From contig JAUSOD010000070.1 of NCBI GenBank assembly GCA_030656215.1, positions 1 through 64,000 on the forward strand: DNA of 64,000 nt, written 5' to 3'. This DNA comes from Azoarcus sp. GTDB taxonomy: Bacteria; Pseudomonadota; Gammaproteobacteria; Burkholderiales; Rhodocyclaceae. Below are positions 11,615-21,367 of the stretch, one piece after another. The notes beneath the pieces were generated by a model. It was not told the origin of the DNA, did no database searches, and saw nothing but the letters and a program-made list of their open reading frames with translations. Numbering within the stretch: the stretch's first letter is position 1; every line of letters begins with the position of its first letter. The translations under genes and the position numbers were made by a program.

Positions 11615-12004
11615 ATGGCTAAGACTGCAACCAAGGTCCGTAAAAAGATCAAGAAGAACGTGGCGGAAGGTATCGTTCACGTTCACGCAAGTTTCAATAA
11701 CACCATCATTACGATCACCGATCGCCAGGGCAACGCTCTGTCGTGGGCGACGTCGGGTGGTGCTGGTTTCAAGGGTTCGCGCAAGAGCACCCCGTTCGCT
11801 GCCCAGGTGGCAGCCGAGGCAGCCGGCAAGGTGGCGCAGGAATGCGGCATCAAGAACCTCGAAGTGCGCATCAAGGGGCCTGGCCCCGGGCGTGAGTCCG
11901 CGGTACGTGCGTTGAATGCTCTGGGGATCAAGATCTCCAGCATCACCGATATTACGCCGATCCCGCATAACGGCTGCCGTCCGCCCAAGAAGCGCCGTAT
12001 CTGA
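11615..12004 (+). CDS. rpsK: 30S ribosomal protein S11
   Basis: [46 protein letters not shown]. Confidence 0.99.
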   Translation: MAKTATKVRKKIKKNVAEGIVHVHASFNNTIITITDRQGNALSWATSGGAGFKGSRKSTPFAAQVAAEAAGKVAQECGIKNLEVRIKGPGPGRESAVRALNALGIKISSITDITPIPHNGCRPPKKRRI

Positions 12005-12018
12005 CAAGGAGTTGAAAC

Positions 12019-12648
12019 GTGGCTCGTAATCTCGACCCGAAGTGCCGTCAGTGCCGTCGCGAGGGTGAAAAGCTGTTCCTGAAGGCCGAAAAGTGCTTTA
12101 CCGATAAATGCGCGATCGAGCGCCGGGCCTATGCGCCGGGTCAGCATGGTCAGCGTTCCGGTCAGCGTCTTTCCGGCTATGGTGTCCAACTGCGCGAAAA
12201 GCAGAAGATCCGCCGTCTTTACGGTGTGCTCGAAAAGCAATTCCGCCGTGTATATTCCGAAGCCGATCGTCGCCGCGGGCAGACGGGTGAAAACCTGCTG
12301 CAACTGCTCGAAGGTCGTCTTGATTCTGTCGCTTACCGCATGGGTTTTGGCGGTTCGCGTGCCGAGGCTCGGCAGGTGGTTCGCCACAACGGTGTGCTGA
12401 TCAATGGCAAGCGCGTGAACATTCCGTCCTATCTGGTTCGTCCGGGCGACGTGGTGGAGCTTGTTGAACGCGTACGTGGTCACCTTCGGGTGAAGGCTGC
12501 GCTGGAAGCAGCCGAATCGCGCGGGTTCCCGGAGTGGCTTGAAGTTGACACCAAGGCTGGCAAGGGTGTTTTCAAGGCCTATCCGCAGCGCAGCGAACTG
12601 CCGCCCACAATCAATGAAGGTCTGGTTGTGGAACTGTACTCCCGCTAA
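12019..12648 (+). CDS. rpsD: 30S ribosomal protein S4
   Basis: [36 protein letters not shown]. Confidence 0.99.
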   Translation: MARNLDPKCRQCRREGEKLFLKAEKCFTDKCAIERRAYAPGQHGQRSGQRLSGYGVQLREKQKIRRLYGVLEKQFRRVYSEADRRRGQTGENLLQLLEGRLDSVAYRMGFGGSRAEARQVVRHNGVLINGKRVNIPSYLVRPGDVVELVERVRGHLRVKAALEAAESRGFPEWLEVDTKAGKGVFKAYPQRSELPPTINEGLVVELYSR

Positions 12649-12684
12649 TTGGGGAGTCGAGCTTCTAGTTCCGAGGAAATGTTG

Positions 12685-13665
12685 ATGCAAAGCAATGCAC
12701 TGCTGAAACCACGCATCATCGACGTCCAGAGCATCTCGCCGGTACAGGCGAGAGTGACGATGGAGCCGTTCGAGCGTGGGTTTGGCCATACCCTGGGGAA
12801 TGCGCTACGGCGCATCCTCCTGTCGTCGCTGCCGGGGCATGCGGCGACGGAAGTGACGATTGAAGGCGTGTTGCACGAGTATTCGACGCTGGATGGCATG
12901 CGCGAGGACATCGTTGACCTGTTGCTTAACCTGAAGGGTGTGGTGTTCAAGCTCCACAACCGCTCCGAGACGACGCTTCGTCTGGTGAAGTCAGGTGAGG
13001 GACTGGTGACTGCAGCCGATATCGAAACCGGACACGACGTCGAGATCATCAACCCGGGGCATGTCATTGCGCATCTCGCTCCAGGCGGTAGTCTCGACAT
13101 GCAGATCAAGGTCGAAGAAGGTCGGGGCTATGTGCCCGGCAATACTCGTCCGGTTATCGGTGAAAGCAAGACCATCGGCCGTGTCGTGCTGGACGCTTCG
13201 TTCAGCCCGGTTCGGCGCGTGAGCTACCTCGTCGAAAGCGCGCGGGTAGAGCAGCGTACCGATCTGGATCGGTTGGTGATTGATATCGAAACCAACGGTG
13301 CGGTGGATCCCGAAGAGGCGATTCGCTATGCGGCTCGTGTGCTGAGAGATCAACTGGAGGTCTTCGCGGATCTTCAGGGCACGCCGGCAGAGACGGTAAC
13401 GGTCAAGCCGGTCACGATCGACCCGGTACTCTTGCGTCCGGTTGATGATCTTGAGTTGACGGTGCGCTCGGCCAATTGTCTCAAGGCCGAGAACATCTAT
13501 TACATCGGGGATCTCATCCAGCGTACAGAGACGGAGTTGCTCAAGACACCGAACCTCGGCCGTAAATCGCTGAACGAGATCAAGGAAGTGTTGGCCACAC
13601 GTGGGCTGACCCTGGGGATGAAACTGGAAAACTGGCCGCCGGCCGGGCTCGAAAAGCTCGGTTGA
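12685..13665 (+). CDS. rpoA: DNA-directed RNA polymerase alpha subunit
   Basis: [48 protein letters not shown]; alternative upstream start 12679. Confidence 0.99.
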   Translation: MQSNALLKPRIIDVQSISPVQARVTMEPFERGFGHTLGNALRRILLSSLPGHAATEVTIEGVLHEYSTLDGMREDIVDLLLNLKGVVFKLHNRSETTLRLVKSGEGLVTAADIETGHDVEIINPGHVIAHLAPGGSLDMQIKVEEGRGYVPGNTRPVIGESKTIGRVVLDASFSPVRRVSYLVESARVEQRTDLDRLVIDIETNGAVDPEEAIRYAARVLRDQLEVFADLQGTPAETVTVKPVTIDPVLLRPVDDLELTVRSANCLKAENIYYIGDLIQRTETELLKTPNLGRKSLNEIKEVLATRGLTLGMKLENWPPAGLEKLG

Positions 13666-13692
13666 TTGGTATCAGTGAAGTGAGGAAATAAC

Positions 13693-14091
13693 ATGCGTCA
13701 CCGTAATGGTCTTCGCAAGCTGAACCGGACAAGCAGCCATCGTCAGGCAATGTTCCGCAATATGGCCAACTCGTTGCTGCGTCACGAAGTAATCAAGACG
13801 ACGCTGCCGAAGGCGAAGGAACTTCGCCGGGTGGTTGAGCCGTTCATCACCCTGGGCAAGAAGCCCAGTCTCGCGAATCGTCGTCTGGCGTTTGATCGCC
13901 TGCGCGACCGCGAAATGGTGGTCAAACTGTTCGATGAGCTTGGCCCGCGTTATGTCAGCCGCAATGGTGGCTATCTGCGTATCCTGAAGTGCGGTTTCCG
14001 TGATGGCGACAACGCACCGATGGCTTTCGTTGAGTTGCTTGATCGTCCCGACGTCGAAGTTGTCGTCGAAGAAGAAGCGGTTGCTGCCTGA
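13693..14091 (+). CDS. rplQ: 50S ribosomal protein L17
   Basis: [46 protein letters not shown]. Confidence 0.99.
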   Translation: MRHRNGLRKLNRTSSHRQAMFRNMANSLLRHEVIKTTLPKAKELRRVVEPFITLGKKPSLANRRLAFDRLRDREMVVKLFDELGPRYVSRNGGYLRILKCGFRDGDNAPMAFVELLDRPDVEVVVEEEAVAA

Positions 14092-14121
14092 TAGGGATCT
14101 TTTTTAAGATTCTTCTGGTAT

Positions 14122-14152
14122 AAAAAAGGTCGGGTCTCCCGACCTTTTTTTT
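14122..14152 (+). terminator. Rho-independent terminator after rplQ
   Basis: AAAAAAGGTCGGgtctCCCGACCTTTTTTTT: GC stem flanked by A-tract and T-tract, end of alpha operon. Confidence 0.9.
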
Positions 14153-14181
14153 CGTCCTGACATTCCTTCGAGGAAGTATCA

Positions 14182-15213
14182 ATGAGCGTGATTCTTGTGA
14201 CCGGCGGCGCTGGCTATATCGGTTCGCACACTTGCCTAGCGCTATTGCGCAGTGGGCACGAGGTGCTCGTCGTCGACGACTTCTCGAATTCATCGCCTGT
14301 TGCACTTGAACGGGTGCAGGCGCTTGCCGGAAAACGCATTCGTGCAGTTGTCGAGGCGGACGTCAGAGATTGCGCCGCGCTCGAGACTCTGTTCAATGCG
14401 CATCGTGTCGATGCAGTGATCCATTTTGCTGCCAAGAAGGCGGTGGGTGAGTCGGTGAGAATGCCCCTTGCCTACTATGAAAACAATCTTGGGGGGCTGC
14501 TGGCGCTGGTCGATGTGATGGCAAGGCACTCGGTAAAGCGGCTTGTGTTCAGTTCGTCTGCAACCGTCTATGGCGACCCGGCGTCGGTTCCGATCGATGA
14601 GTGTTTTCCGACCTCGGCGACCAACCCGTACGGCAGAACCAAGCTCATGAGCGAGGAGATCCTGCGCGATGTGGTTGCCGCGGATCCGTCTTGGAAGGTC
14701 GCTTTATTGCGCTACTTCAACCCGGTGGGGGCGGACGAGAGCGGTCAGATCGGCGAGGATCCGAATGGGCTCCCGAACAACCTGATGCCCTACGTCAGTC
14801 AGGTTGCGGTCGGAAAACTGGGGGAGTTGCAAGTTTTCGGCAACGACTATCCGACCCCCGACGGCACCGGTGTTCGTGACTACATTCATGTGGCTGACCT
14901 TGCCCGTGGGCACGTTAACGCAGTCGAGCGCTTCGATGCGCTTCCTGCGGTGACGACGGTCAATCTCGGGACCGGCCGTGGATACAGCGTACTCGAGGTG
15001 GTCCGGGCCTTCGAGCTTGCGTCTGGGCAGGCGATTCCCTATCGCATCGTGCCCCGGCGATCAGGGGACGTGGCTGAGTGCTGGGCCAATCCCGGGCTTG
15101 CGCAGCAATTGTTGGGCTGGGCCGCCGAGCGCGATATCGATGCCATGTGCCGTGATGCATGGCGCTGGCAGCAGGGTAATCCGGATGGCTACGGTACGCT
15201 CGGACCCGAGTGA
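14182..15213 (+). CDS. galE: UDP-glucose 4-epimerase
   Basis: MSVILVTGGAGYIGSHTCLALLRSGHEVLVVDDFSNSS...NPYGRTKLMSEEIL; SDR Rossmann motif and YxxxK. Confidence 0.95.
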   Translation: MSVILVTGGAGYIGSHTCLALLRSGHEVLVVDDFSNSSPVALERVQALAGKRIRAVVEADVRDCAALETLFNAHRVDAVIHFAAKKAVGESVRMPLAYYENNLGGLLALVDVMARHSVKRLVFSSSATVYGDPASVPIDECFPTSATNPYGRTKLMSEEILRDVVAADPSWKVALLRYFNPVGADESGQIGEDPNGLPNNLMPYVSQVAVGKLGELQVFGNDYPTPDGTGVRDYIHVADLARGHVNAVERFDALPAVTTVNLGTGRGYSVLEVVRAFELASGQAIPYRIVPRRSGDVAECWANPGLAQQLLGWAAERDIDAMCRDAWRWQQGNPDGYGTLGPE

Positions 15214-15220
15214 AGTCCGC

Positions 15221-15520
15221 TTACCAGGCACGACGAATGCGGTTCCGGTACTGCACGTCGTGCGGTAGCAAGCCCTGCATGGCCTCGAGTTGAGTGCGGA
15301 AGAGCTCGCTCGCCTCCGCAAGAGTGGCGGCATTGAGCAGGGGGAGCTCACTCTGGCGCGCGGTCAGCCGGGCGAGCTGGTCGAAAGTGAGCTTGCGCGC
15401 CGTCTCCTCTGCCGGCAGATAGATACCGAGACCCGCATCCTTCAGGTTCTTCATGAACCGGATGCGGCGTTCGACTCGTTGCATGAATTGCGCTTGAGCG
15501 GTGGTCTTCGGATCGGTCAT
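15221..15520 (-). CDS. Hypothetical protein (about 99 aa)
   Basis: MTDPKTTAQAQFMQRVERRIRFMKNLKDAGLGIYLPAEETARKLTFDQLARL; fills the galE/uvrA gap; start codon choice uncertain. Confidence 0.6.
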   Translation of the reverse strand: MTDPKTTAQAQFMQRVERRIRFMKNLKDAGLGIYLPAEETARKLTFDQLARLTARQSELPLLNAATLAEASELFRTQLEAMQGLLPHDVQYRNRIRRAW

Positions 15521-15619
15521 GCGCCACGTCCTGTGCTGTATTTGCGTTGATATCGTCCCGCTGCAGCGGCAGGTAAGCAAGCGGGATCTGGCGACCGAAT
15601 GTAAGCGCGGCTTGCGAGT

Positions 15620-18439
15620 TCACCGTGACAGCACTTTTCGCAGGTAAGCGCCAGTGTAGCTGCTTCCGCATTCCGCCACTGTCTCGGGCGTGCCGGCACA
15701 GACGATGGTTCCACCTCCAACGCCACCTTCCGGGCCGAGATCGACAATCCAGTCCGCAGTCTTGATTACATCCAGATTGTGTTCGATCACCACGATCGTA
15801 TTGCCGTGGTCCCGCAGGCGGTGAAGGACCTTGAGCAACAGTTCGATATCCTGAAAATGCAGCCCGGTGGTTGGCTCGTCCAAAATGTACAAAGTACGGC
15901 CGGTATCGCGTTTTGACAGTTCCAGCGCCAGCTTGACCCGTTGCGCCTCGCCGCCCGAAAGCGTTGTCGCGCTCTGGCCGAGACGGATGTAGCCGAGTCC
16001 TACATCGGTGAGGGTCTCGAGCTTGCGGGCCACGTTTGGTACTGGGCGGAAAAATTCCAGTGCGTTTTCGACCGTCATCTCCAGGACTTCGAAGATGGTC
16101 TTTCCCTTGTAGCGGATTTCCAGCGTTTCCCGGTTATAGCGCTTTCCGTGGCAGCTGTCGCATGGCACATACATGTCGGGCAGGAAGTGCATTTCGACCT
16201 TGATCATGCCGTCGCCCTGGCACGCCTCGCACCGTCCGCCCTTGACGTTGAAGGAGAAGCGGCCCGGCCCGTATCCGCGCGCGCGGGCTTCCGGTACGCC
16301 TGCAAAGAGCTCACGGATGGGTGTCATCAGGCCGGTGTAGGTTGCCGGATTGGAGCGTGGCGTGCGCCCGATCGGCGACTGATCGACATTGATGACCTTG
16401 TCGAAGGCATCCAGTCCGTCTATGCCCTCGTGTGGCGCTGAATCGACGTTGGATCCGTAAAGATGGTGTGCGGCGAGCGTGGCAAGGGTGTCGTTGATCA
16501 GGGTCGACTTGCCTGATCCGGAAACGCCGGTCACGCAGGTAAACAGGCCCACGGGAAGGGCGAGACTGACGTTCTTCAGGTTGTTGCCGCGGGCGCCGTG
16601 CAGCAAAACCATTCGGGCAGGATCGGCAGTGCGGCGGTCGGGAACGGCAATCCGTCTGCGCCCGGACAGGTAGGCGCCGGTGACCGAGAACTCGTCGGCG
16701 ATGACGTCTTCCGGGCGGCCGCAGGCGACAACCTCGCCACCGTGCTCACCGGCACCCGGACCCATGTCAACGAGGTAGTCTGCGCTTCGGATCGCGTCCT
16801 CGTCGTGCTCGACTACGATCACCGTGTTGCCGAGGTCGCGCAGATGGCGAAGCGTTTCCAGCAGGCGTTCGTTGTCGCGCTGATGGAGACCGATCGAGGG
16901 TTCGTCGAGCACGTACATGACCCCGGTCAGGCCCGAACCGATCTGGCTGGCCAGCCGGATGCGCTGAGCTTCGCCTCCCGACAGGGTGTCGGCCGCACGG
17001 TCGAGCGACAGATAGTTGAGGCCGACGTTGGTGAGGAAGCTGAGGCGGTCGGCGATTTCCTTGACGATCTTGTCGGCAATCTGCGCCCGGTGTCCCTCGA
17101 GCCGCAACTGGGCAAAGAAGGTCATGCATTCGGCCAGCGGCAGGCGGCTGACAGCGGGCAGCGCCATGCCGCCGATCAGCACATGGCGGGCGTCGGGGCG
17201 CAGCCGGGTGCCTTCGCAGGCCGGGCACGGGCGGTGGGTCCGGTACTTCAGCAGCTCCTCTCGTACCGCGGCCGATTCGGTTTCGCGGAAGCGGCGCTCC
17301 AGGTTGGGGATGATGCCCTCGAACGGGTGCTCCTTGGCGACCATGCGGCCGCTGTCGGCAAGGTAGCGGAACGAAATTTTCTCGCGCCCCGAGCCGTGCA
17401 GGACCGTTTCCCTGATGCTTGGCGGCAGTGCGTCGAAGGGCGTGTCGATATCGAAGCGGTAATGCGCGGCGAGGCTGGCGAGCAACTGGAAGTAGAACTG
17501 ATTGCGCCGGTCCCAGCCGCGGATCGCACCTGCGGCAAGCGAACGTTCGGGATGGGCGACCACCCGCAGGGGGTCAAAAAAATCGATCTGCCCGAGGCCG
17601 TCGCACTTCGGGCAGGCCCCGGCCGGATTGTTGAACGAGAATAGCCGCGGCTCCAGTTCGCCCAGTGCGTAACTGCATACCGGGCAGGCAAAGCGGGCGG
17701 AGAACAGGTGTTCGCGCTGGCTGTCCATCTCGACCGCGATCGCACGGCCGTCGGCGTGGGTCAGCGCGGTCTCGAAGGATTCGGCAATGCGTCCGCGCAG
17801 ATCGGCACGGACCTTGAGCCGGTCGATGACGACTTCCACCGTGTGCTTCCGCCCCTTTTGCAGCGGCGGCATGCTGTCGAGCTCATGAACCTCGCCATCG
17901 ACCCTGACTCGCACGAATCCCTGCGCACGGAGTTCGGCGAACAGGTCGTGCTGCTCGCCCTTGCGCCCGACCACGACCGGAGCAAGGATCATCAGGCGGG
18001 TTTCGAGCGGCAGGGCAAGGACATGGTCCACCATCTGGGCCACACTCTGCGCCTCGAGGACGTGAGTCGGGTGCTCGGGGCAGTGCGGGGTGCCGGCCCT
18101 GGCGTATAGCAGGCGCAGATAGTCGTGGATCTCAGTCACGGTACCGACCGTCGAGCGCGGATTGTGACTGGTGGCCTTCTGCTCGATCGAGATCGCCGGT
18201 GACAGGCCCTCGATCAGGTCGACATCGGGTTTCTCCATCAATTGCAGAAACTGCCGCGCGTAGGCCGACAATGATTCCACATAGCGGCGCTGCCCTTCGG
18301 CGTACAGCGTATCGAAGGCGAGCGAGGATTTTCCCGAACCCGACAGCCCGGTAATCACCGTGAGCCGGTTGCGCGGCAAATCGAGATTGACGTTCTTGAG
18401 GTTGTGGGTGCGGGCACCGCGAATGCGGATTTCGTCCAT
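15620..18439 (-). CDS. uvrA: Excinuclease ABC subunit A
   Basis: [65 protein letters not shown]; two ABC signatures and Zn-finger motifs. Confidence 0.99.
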   Translation of the reverse strand: MDEIRIRGARTHNLKNVNLDLPRNRLTVITGLSGSGKSSLAFDTLYAEGQRRYVESLSAYARQFLQLMEKPDVDLIEGLSPAISIEQKATSHNPRSTVGTVTEIHDYLRLLYARAGTPHCPEHPTHVLEAQSVAQMVDHVLALPLETRLMILAPVVVGRKGEQHDLFAELRAQGFVRVRVDGEVHELDSMPPLQKGRKHTVEVVIDRLKVRADLRGRIAESFETALTHADGRAIAVEMDSQREHLFSARFACPVCSYALGELEPRLFSFNNPAGACPKCDGLGQIDFFDPLRVVAHPERSLAAGAIRGWDRRNQFYFQLLASLAAHYRFDIDTPFDALPPSIRETVLHGSGREKISFRYLADSGRMVAKEHPFEGIIPNLERRFRETESAAVREELLKYRTHRPCPACEGTRLRPDARHVLIGGMALPAVSRLPLAECMTFFAQLRLEGHRAQIADKIVKEIADRLSFLTNVGLNYLSLDRAADTLSGGEAQRIRLASQIGSGLTGVMYVLDEPSIGLHQRDNERLLETLRHLRDLGNTVIVVEHDEDAIRSADYLVDMGPGAGEHGGEVVACGRPEDVIADEFSVTGAYLSGRRRIAVPDRRTADPARMVLLHGARGNNLKNVSLALPVGLFTCVTGVSGSGKSTLINDTLATLAAHHLYGSNVDSAPHEGIDGLDAFDKVINVDQSPIGRTPRSNPATYTGLMTPIRELFAGVPEARARGYGPGRFSFNVKGGRCEACQGDGMIKVEMHFLPDMYVPCDSCHGKRYNRETLEIRYKGKTIFEVLEMTVENALEFFRPVPNVARKLETLTDVGLGYIRLGQSATTLSGGEAQRVKLALELSKRDTGRTLYILDEPTTGLHFQDIELLLKVLHRLRDHGNTIVVIEHNLDVIKTADWIVDLGPEGGVGGGTIVCAGTPETVAECGSSYTGAYLRKVLSR

Positions 18440-18532
18440 GGACTTGGCTGCACGGGAAGTAACGCGAAACTATAAGAGAGAAGCGGCTGCGGGCCAATGT
18501 TAGAATCACTTTCTTTTTTCCCCCTAGCCCGC

Positions 18533-19741
18533 ATGTCCTCACCCGTACGCGATTCGATGACGCCTGCCGAACGCCGCGCCGGCGTCAGCCTGGCGTCCAT
18601 CTTTGCGTTGCGCATGCTCGGTCTGTTCCTGATCCTGCCCGTGTTTGCGGTGCATGCGCATACGATTCCGGGCGGCGACAATCTGACCCTGGTCGGGCTT
18701 GCGATCGGGGCTTATGGCCTGACCCAGGCCTGCTTGCAGATTGCCTTCGGTGCCGCCTCGGACCGCTTCGGGCGCAAACCGGTCATCCTGTTCGGGCTCC
18801 TGCTGTTCGTCGTCGGCAGCGCTGTCGCCGCAATGGCCGACGATATCTACATGATCATCGCGGGGCGGGTGCTGCAGGGCGCAGGCGCAATCTCGGCTGC
18901 GGTGACCGCGCTGGCGGCCGACCTTACCCGTGATCAGCACCGGACCAAGGTGATGGCGATGATCGGCTCGAGTATCGGCCTGGTGTTTGCGGTGTCGATG
19001 GTTGCAGCGCCGCTGCTGTATGCGGTGATCGGCATGAGCGGTATTTTCTGGCTCACCGCGATACTCGCCTTTGGCGCCATGGGCGTAGTGATCTGGGTCG
19101 TGCCGGCGGCGCCACCGGTGCCGCGTGCCAATGGCGGGCGCTTCATCGACATCCTGCTCGATGGGCAGCTGATGCGGCTCAACTTTGGTGTGTTCGCCCT
19201 GCATCTGATCCAGACCACGATGTGGGTCATGGTGCCGGCCGCATTGGTGGCACAAGGCGGGCTACCCTTGGTGGAACATTGGAAGGTCTATCTGCCCGCC
19301 GTGCTGCTCTCGTTTGTGGTGATGGTGCCGGCAGTGATCATCGCCGAGCGCCACAATCGGCTCAAGCAGGTCTTCAATGGCGCCGTCGTGCTGCTCGCGG
19401 TGGTCCAGTTCGGGCTTTACGCATGGGCCGACGGCGTTGTTCCGATTGCCTTGTGGCTGACGCTGTTTTTCATCGCCTTCAATGTCCTCGAGGCAACCCA
19501 GCCGTCGTGGATTTCGCGTATTGCGCCACCGGCCGCGAAGGGGACCGCACTCGGGGTGTACAGCACCCTGCAATCCCTCGGCTTGTTCCTTGGCGGCTTG
19601 CTCGGCGGTTGGCTCGGGCAGCGCTATGGCGGCGCAGCCGTCAGTCTTGCATGTGGCATGCTTGCGCTGGTCTGGCTGGCGCTGGCAACAAGTATGAATC
19701 CCCCTCCGGTCCGCGCGGTTCCTGCGCCGGCCCGGAATTGA
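18533..19741 (+). CDS. MFS transporter
   Basis: 12-TM-like hydrophobic protein with FGAASDRFGRKPVILFGLLLF motif; divergent from uvrA, upstream of ssb. Confidence 0.9.
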   Translation: MSSPVRDSMTPAERRAGVSLASIFALRMLGLFLILPVFAVHAHTIPGGDNLTLVGLAIGAYGLTQACLQIAFGAASDRFGRKPVILFGLLLFVVGSAVAAMADDIYMIIAGRVLQGAGAISAAVTALAADLTRDQHRTKVMAMIGSSIGLVFAVSMVAAPLLYAVIGMSGIFWLTAILAFGAMGVVIWVVPAAPPVPRANGGRFIDILLDGQLMRLNFGVFALHLIQTTMWVMVPAALVAQGGLPLVEHWKVYLPAVLLSFVVMVPAVIIAERHNRLKQVFNGAVVLLAVVQFGLYAWADGVVPIALWLTLFFIAFNVLEATQPSWISRIAPPAAKGTALGVYSTLQSLGLFLGGLLGGWLGQRYGGAAVSLACGMLALVWLALATSMNPPPVRAVPAPARN

Positions 19742-19763
19742 CACACACTGATAGGAGAACGGG

Positions 19764-20255
19764 ATGGCATCCCTGAACAAAGTCATTCTGATCGGAAACC
19801 TTGGCAAGGATCCCGAAACGCGTTATGCACCCAGCGGTGACGCGATCACCAACCTGACCCTGGCAACCACCGAGACCTGGAAGGACAAGGGTACTGGCGA
19901 ACGTCGCGAAGCGACGGAATGGCACCGTGTTGTTTTCTTCGGAAAAGTGGCAGAGATCGCTGCGCAGTATCTTCGCAAGGGCTCGCAGGTGTACGTCGAA
20001 GGCCGCCTGCAGACGCGCAAGTGGCAGGACAAGGACGGTCAGGATCGCTACACCACCGAAATCCGCGGTGACGAGATGAAGATGCTCGGCCGTCGCGAAG
20101 GGGCTGGCGAAGGTCCGGCCCGTGGTGGCGACAGCGGCGGCTACGATGCGCCCGCGTCCGCGCCTTCACGCCCGTCCTCGTCGCCCGCAGCTGCGCCCGC
20201 AGCCAAGCCGGCGCCGGGCGGATTCGGCGATTTTGACGATGACATTCCGTTCTGA
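19764..20255 (+). CDS. ssb: Single-stranded DNA-binding protein
   Basis: [42 protein letters not shown]...acidic tail DFDDDIPF. Confidence 0.98.
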   Translation: MASLNKVILIGNLGKDPETRYAPSGDAITNLTLATTETWKDKGTGERREATEWHRVVFFGKVAEIAAQYLRKGSQVYVEGRLQTRKWQDKDGQDRYTTEIRGDEMKMLGRREGAGEGPARGGDSGGYDAPASAPSRPSSSPAAAPAAKPAPGGFGDFDDDIPF

Positions 20256-20283
20256 CCTGTAGTCTTGAAGCAAGCTGAGCAAG

Positions 20284-20320
20284 AGGCCGAAAGCGCATTG
20301 CCTTCGGCCTTTGTCGTTTG
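20284..20320 (+). terminator. Putative terminator after ssb
   Basis: AGGCCGAA (20284-20291) ... TTCGGCCT (20303-20310) stem followed by a weak T-rich run. Confidence 0.6.
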
Positions 20321-20403
20321 TGTGCCGATGTCGTAAGCGCTGGTCATGGCAGGTGGGAGGTCGGCATTGAGCCGGCGACCGCCTCTACAGGGAGAGGTCG
20401 GGC

Positions 20404-21366
20404 ATGATTCGACGTCGGTTCTTGCAGTCGATAGTGGTGTGCGCCGGGACGGGTCCCTGGCTTGCCGGCTGCACGCGACCGATCGAGCCTTTGCGTTTCG
20501 GGGCCAACCTGTGGCCGGGCTATGCGCCGCTGCGGCTGGCTGCCGCGAACGGTTTGATCGGGCCCGACCGTTTGCGGGTGCTCGACTTTCCCAGCGCCTC
20601 GATGGTGCTCTCGGCCTTTCGCAACGGTAGTATCGATGCTGCCGGCCTCACGCTGGACGAGGCGCTGGTGCTTGCCGCCAACGACCAGTCGCCACGCATC
20701 ATCCTGGTGTTCGATTTCTCTGACGGTGCGGACGTCATCCTGGCTCAGCCCGGCATTACCTCGATCGCCGAGCTCAAGGGGCGTCGCATCGGGGTCGAGA
20801 CCGAAGCGCTCGGCGCTTACATGATAGGGCGTGCGCTGGCACGTGTCGGGCTACCGCTGAGCGAGGTCGAACTGGTTTCGGTGCCGTTCGATCGGCATGA
20901 GGCCAGCTTTACCTCGCGTCAGATCGATGCACTCGTCACCTTCGATCCAGTGCGCACCCGCCTGCTCGCGGCTGGCGCTAACGAGGTGTTTTCGTCGCGT
21001 TCGATACCCGGTGAAATCGTGGATGTGCTGGTAGTGCGGGATTCCCTGCTCCACAGCCGGCGCGCCGACCTTGCCGCACTGGTCGCAGCACACTTCACTG
21101 CCCGTGAGGCGATGCTGGCCGACCCTTCGGCTGCGGCGGCCAGACTTGGGGCGCGGCTTGGGCTGGATGCGAACGAGTTCATTGCGGCACTCGAGCGCAT
21201 CAGGGTGCCCGGCCTCGACGAGAATCGCCGTCTGCTCGGCGCGGGTGCGCAGGGCCTGATGCCTGTGCTGATGGAGATGAGCGCGGTGATGCGCGCACTG
21301 GGCCTGATCGACGAAACGCCGTCATTGAGTGACATGCTGGTTCCCGACCTCATTGGCGGTGGCTGA
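20404..21366 (+). CDS. ABC-type substrate-binding lipoprotein (NMT1/TauA-like), no cognate permease/ATPase
   Basis: MIRRRFLQSIVVCAGTGPWLAGCTRP: RR-x-FL and LAGC lipobox; LRFGANLWPGYAPLRLAAANGL...LDEALVLAANDQSPRIILVFDFSDGADVILAQPGI. Confidence 0.8.
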   Translation: MIRRRFLQSIVVCAGTGPWLAGCTRPIEPLRFGANLWPGYAPLRLAAANGLIGPDRLRVLDFPSASMVLSAFRNGSIDAAGLTLDEALVLAANDQSPRIILVFDFSDGADVILAQPGITSIAELKGRRIGVETEALGAYMIGRALARVGLPLSEVELVSVPFDRHEASFTSRQIDALVTFDPVRTRLLAAGANEVFSSRSIPGEIVDVLVVRDSLLHSRRADLAALVAAHFTAREAMLADPSAAAARLGARLGLDANEFIAALERIRVPGLDENRRLLGAGAQGLMPVLMEMSAVMRALGLIDETPSLSDMLVPDLIGGG

Positions 21367-21367
21367 G

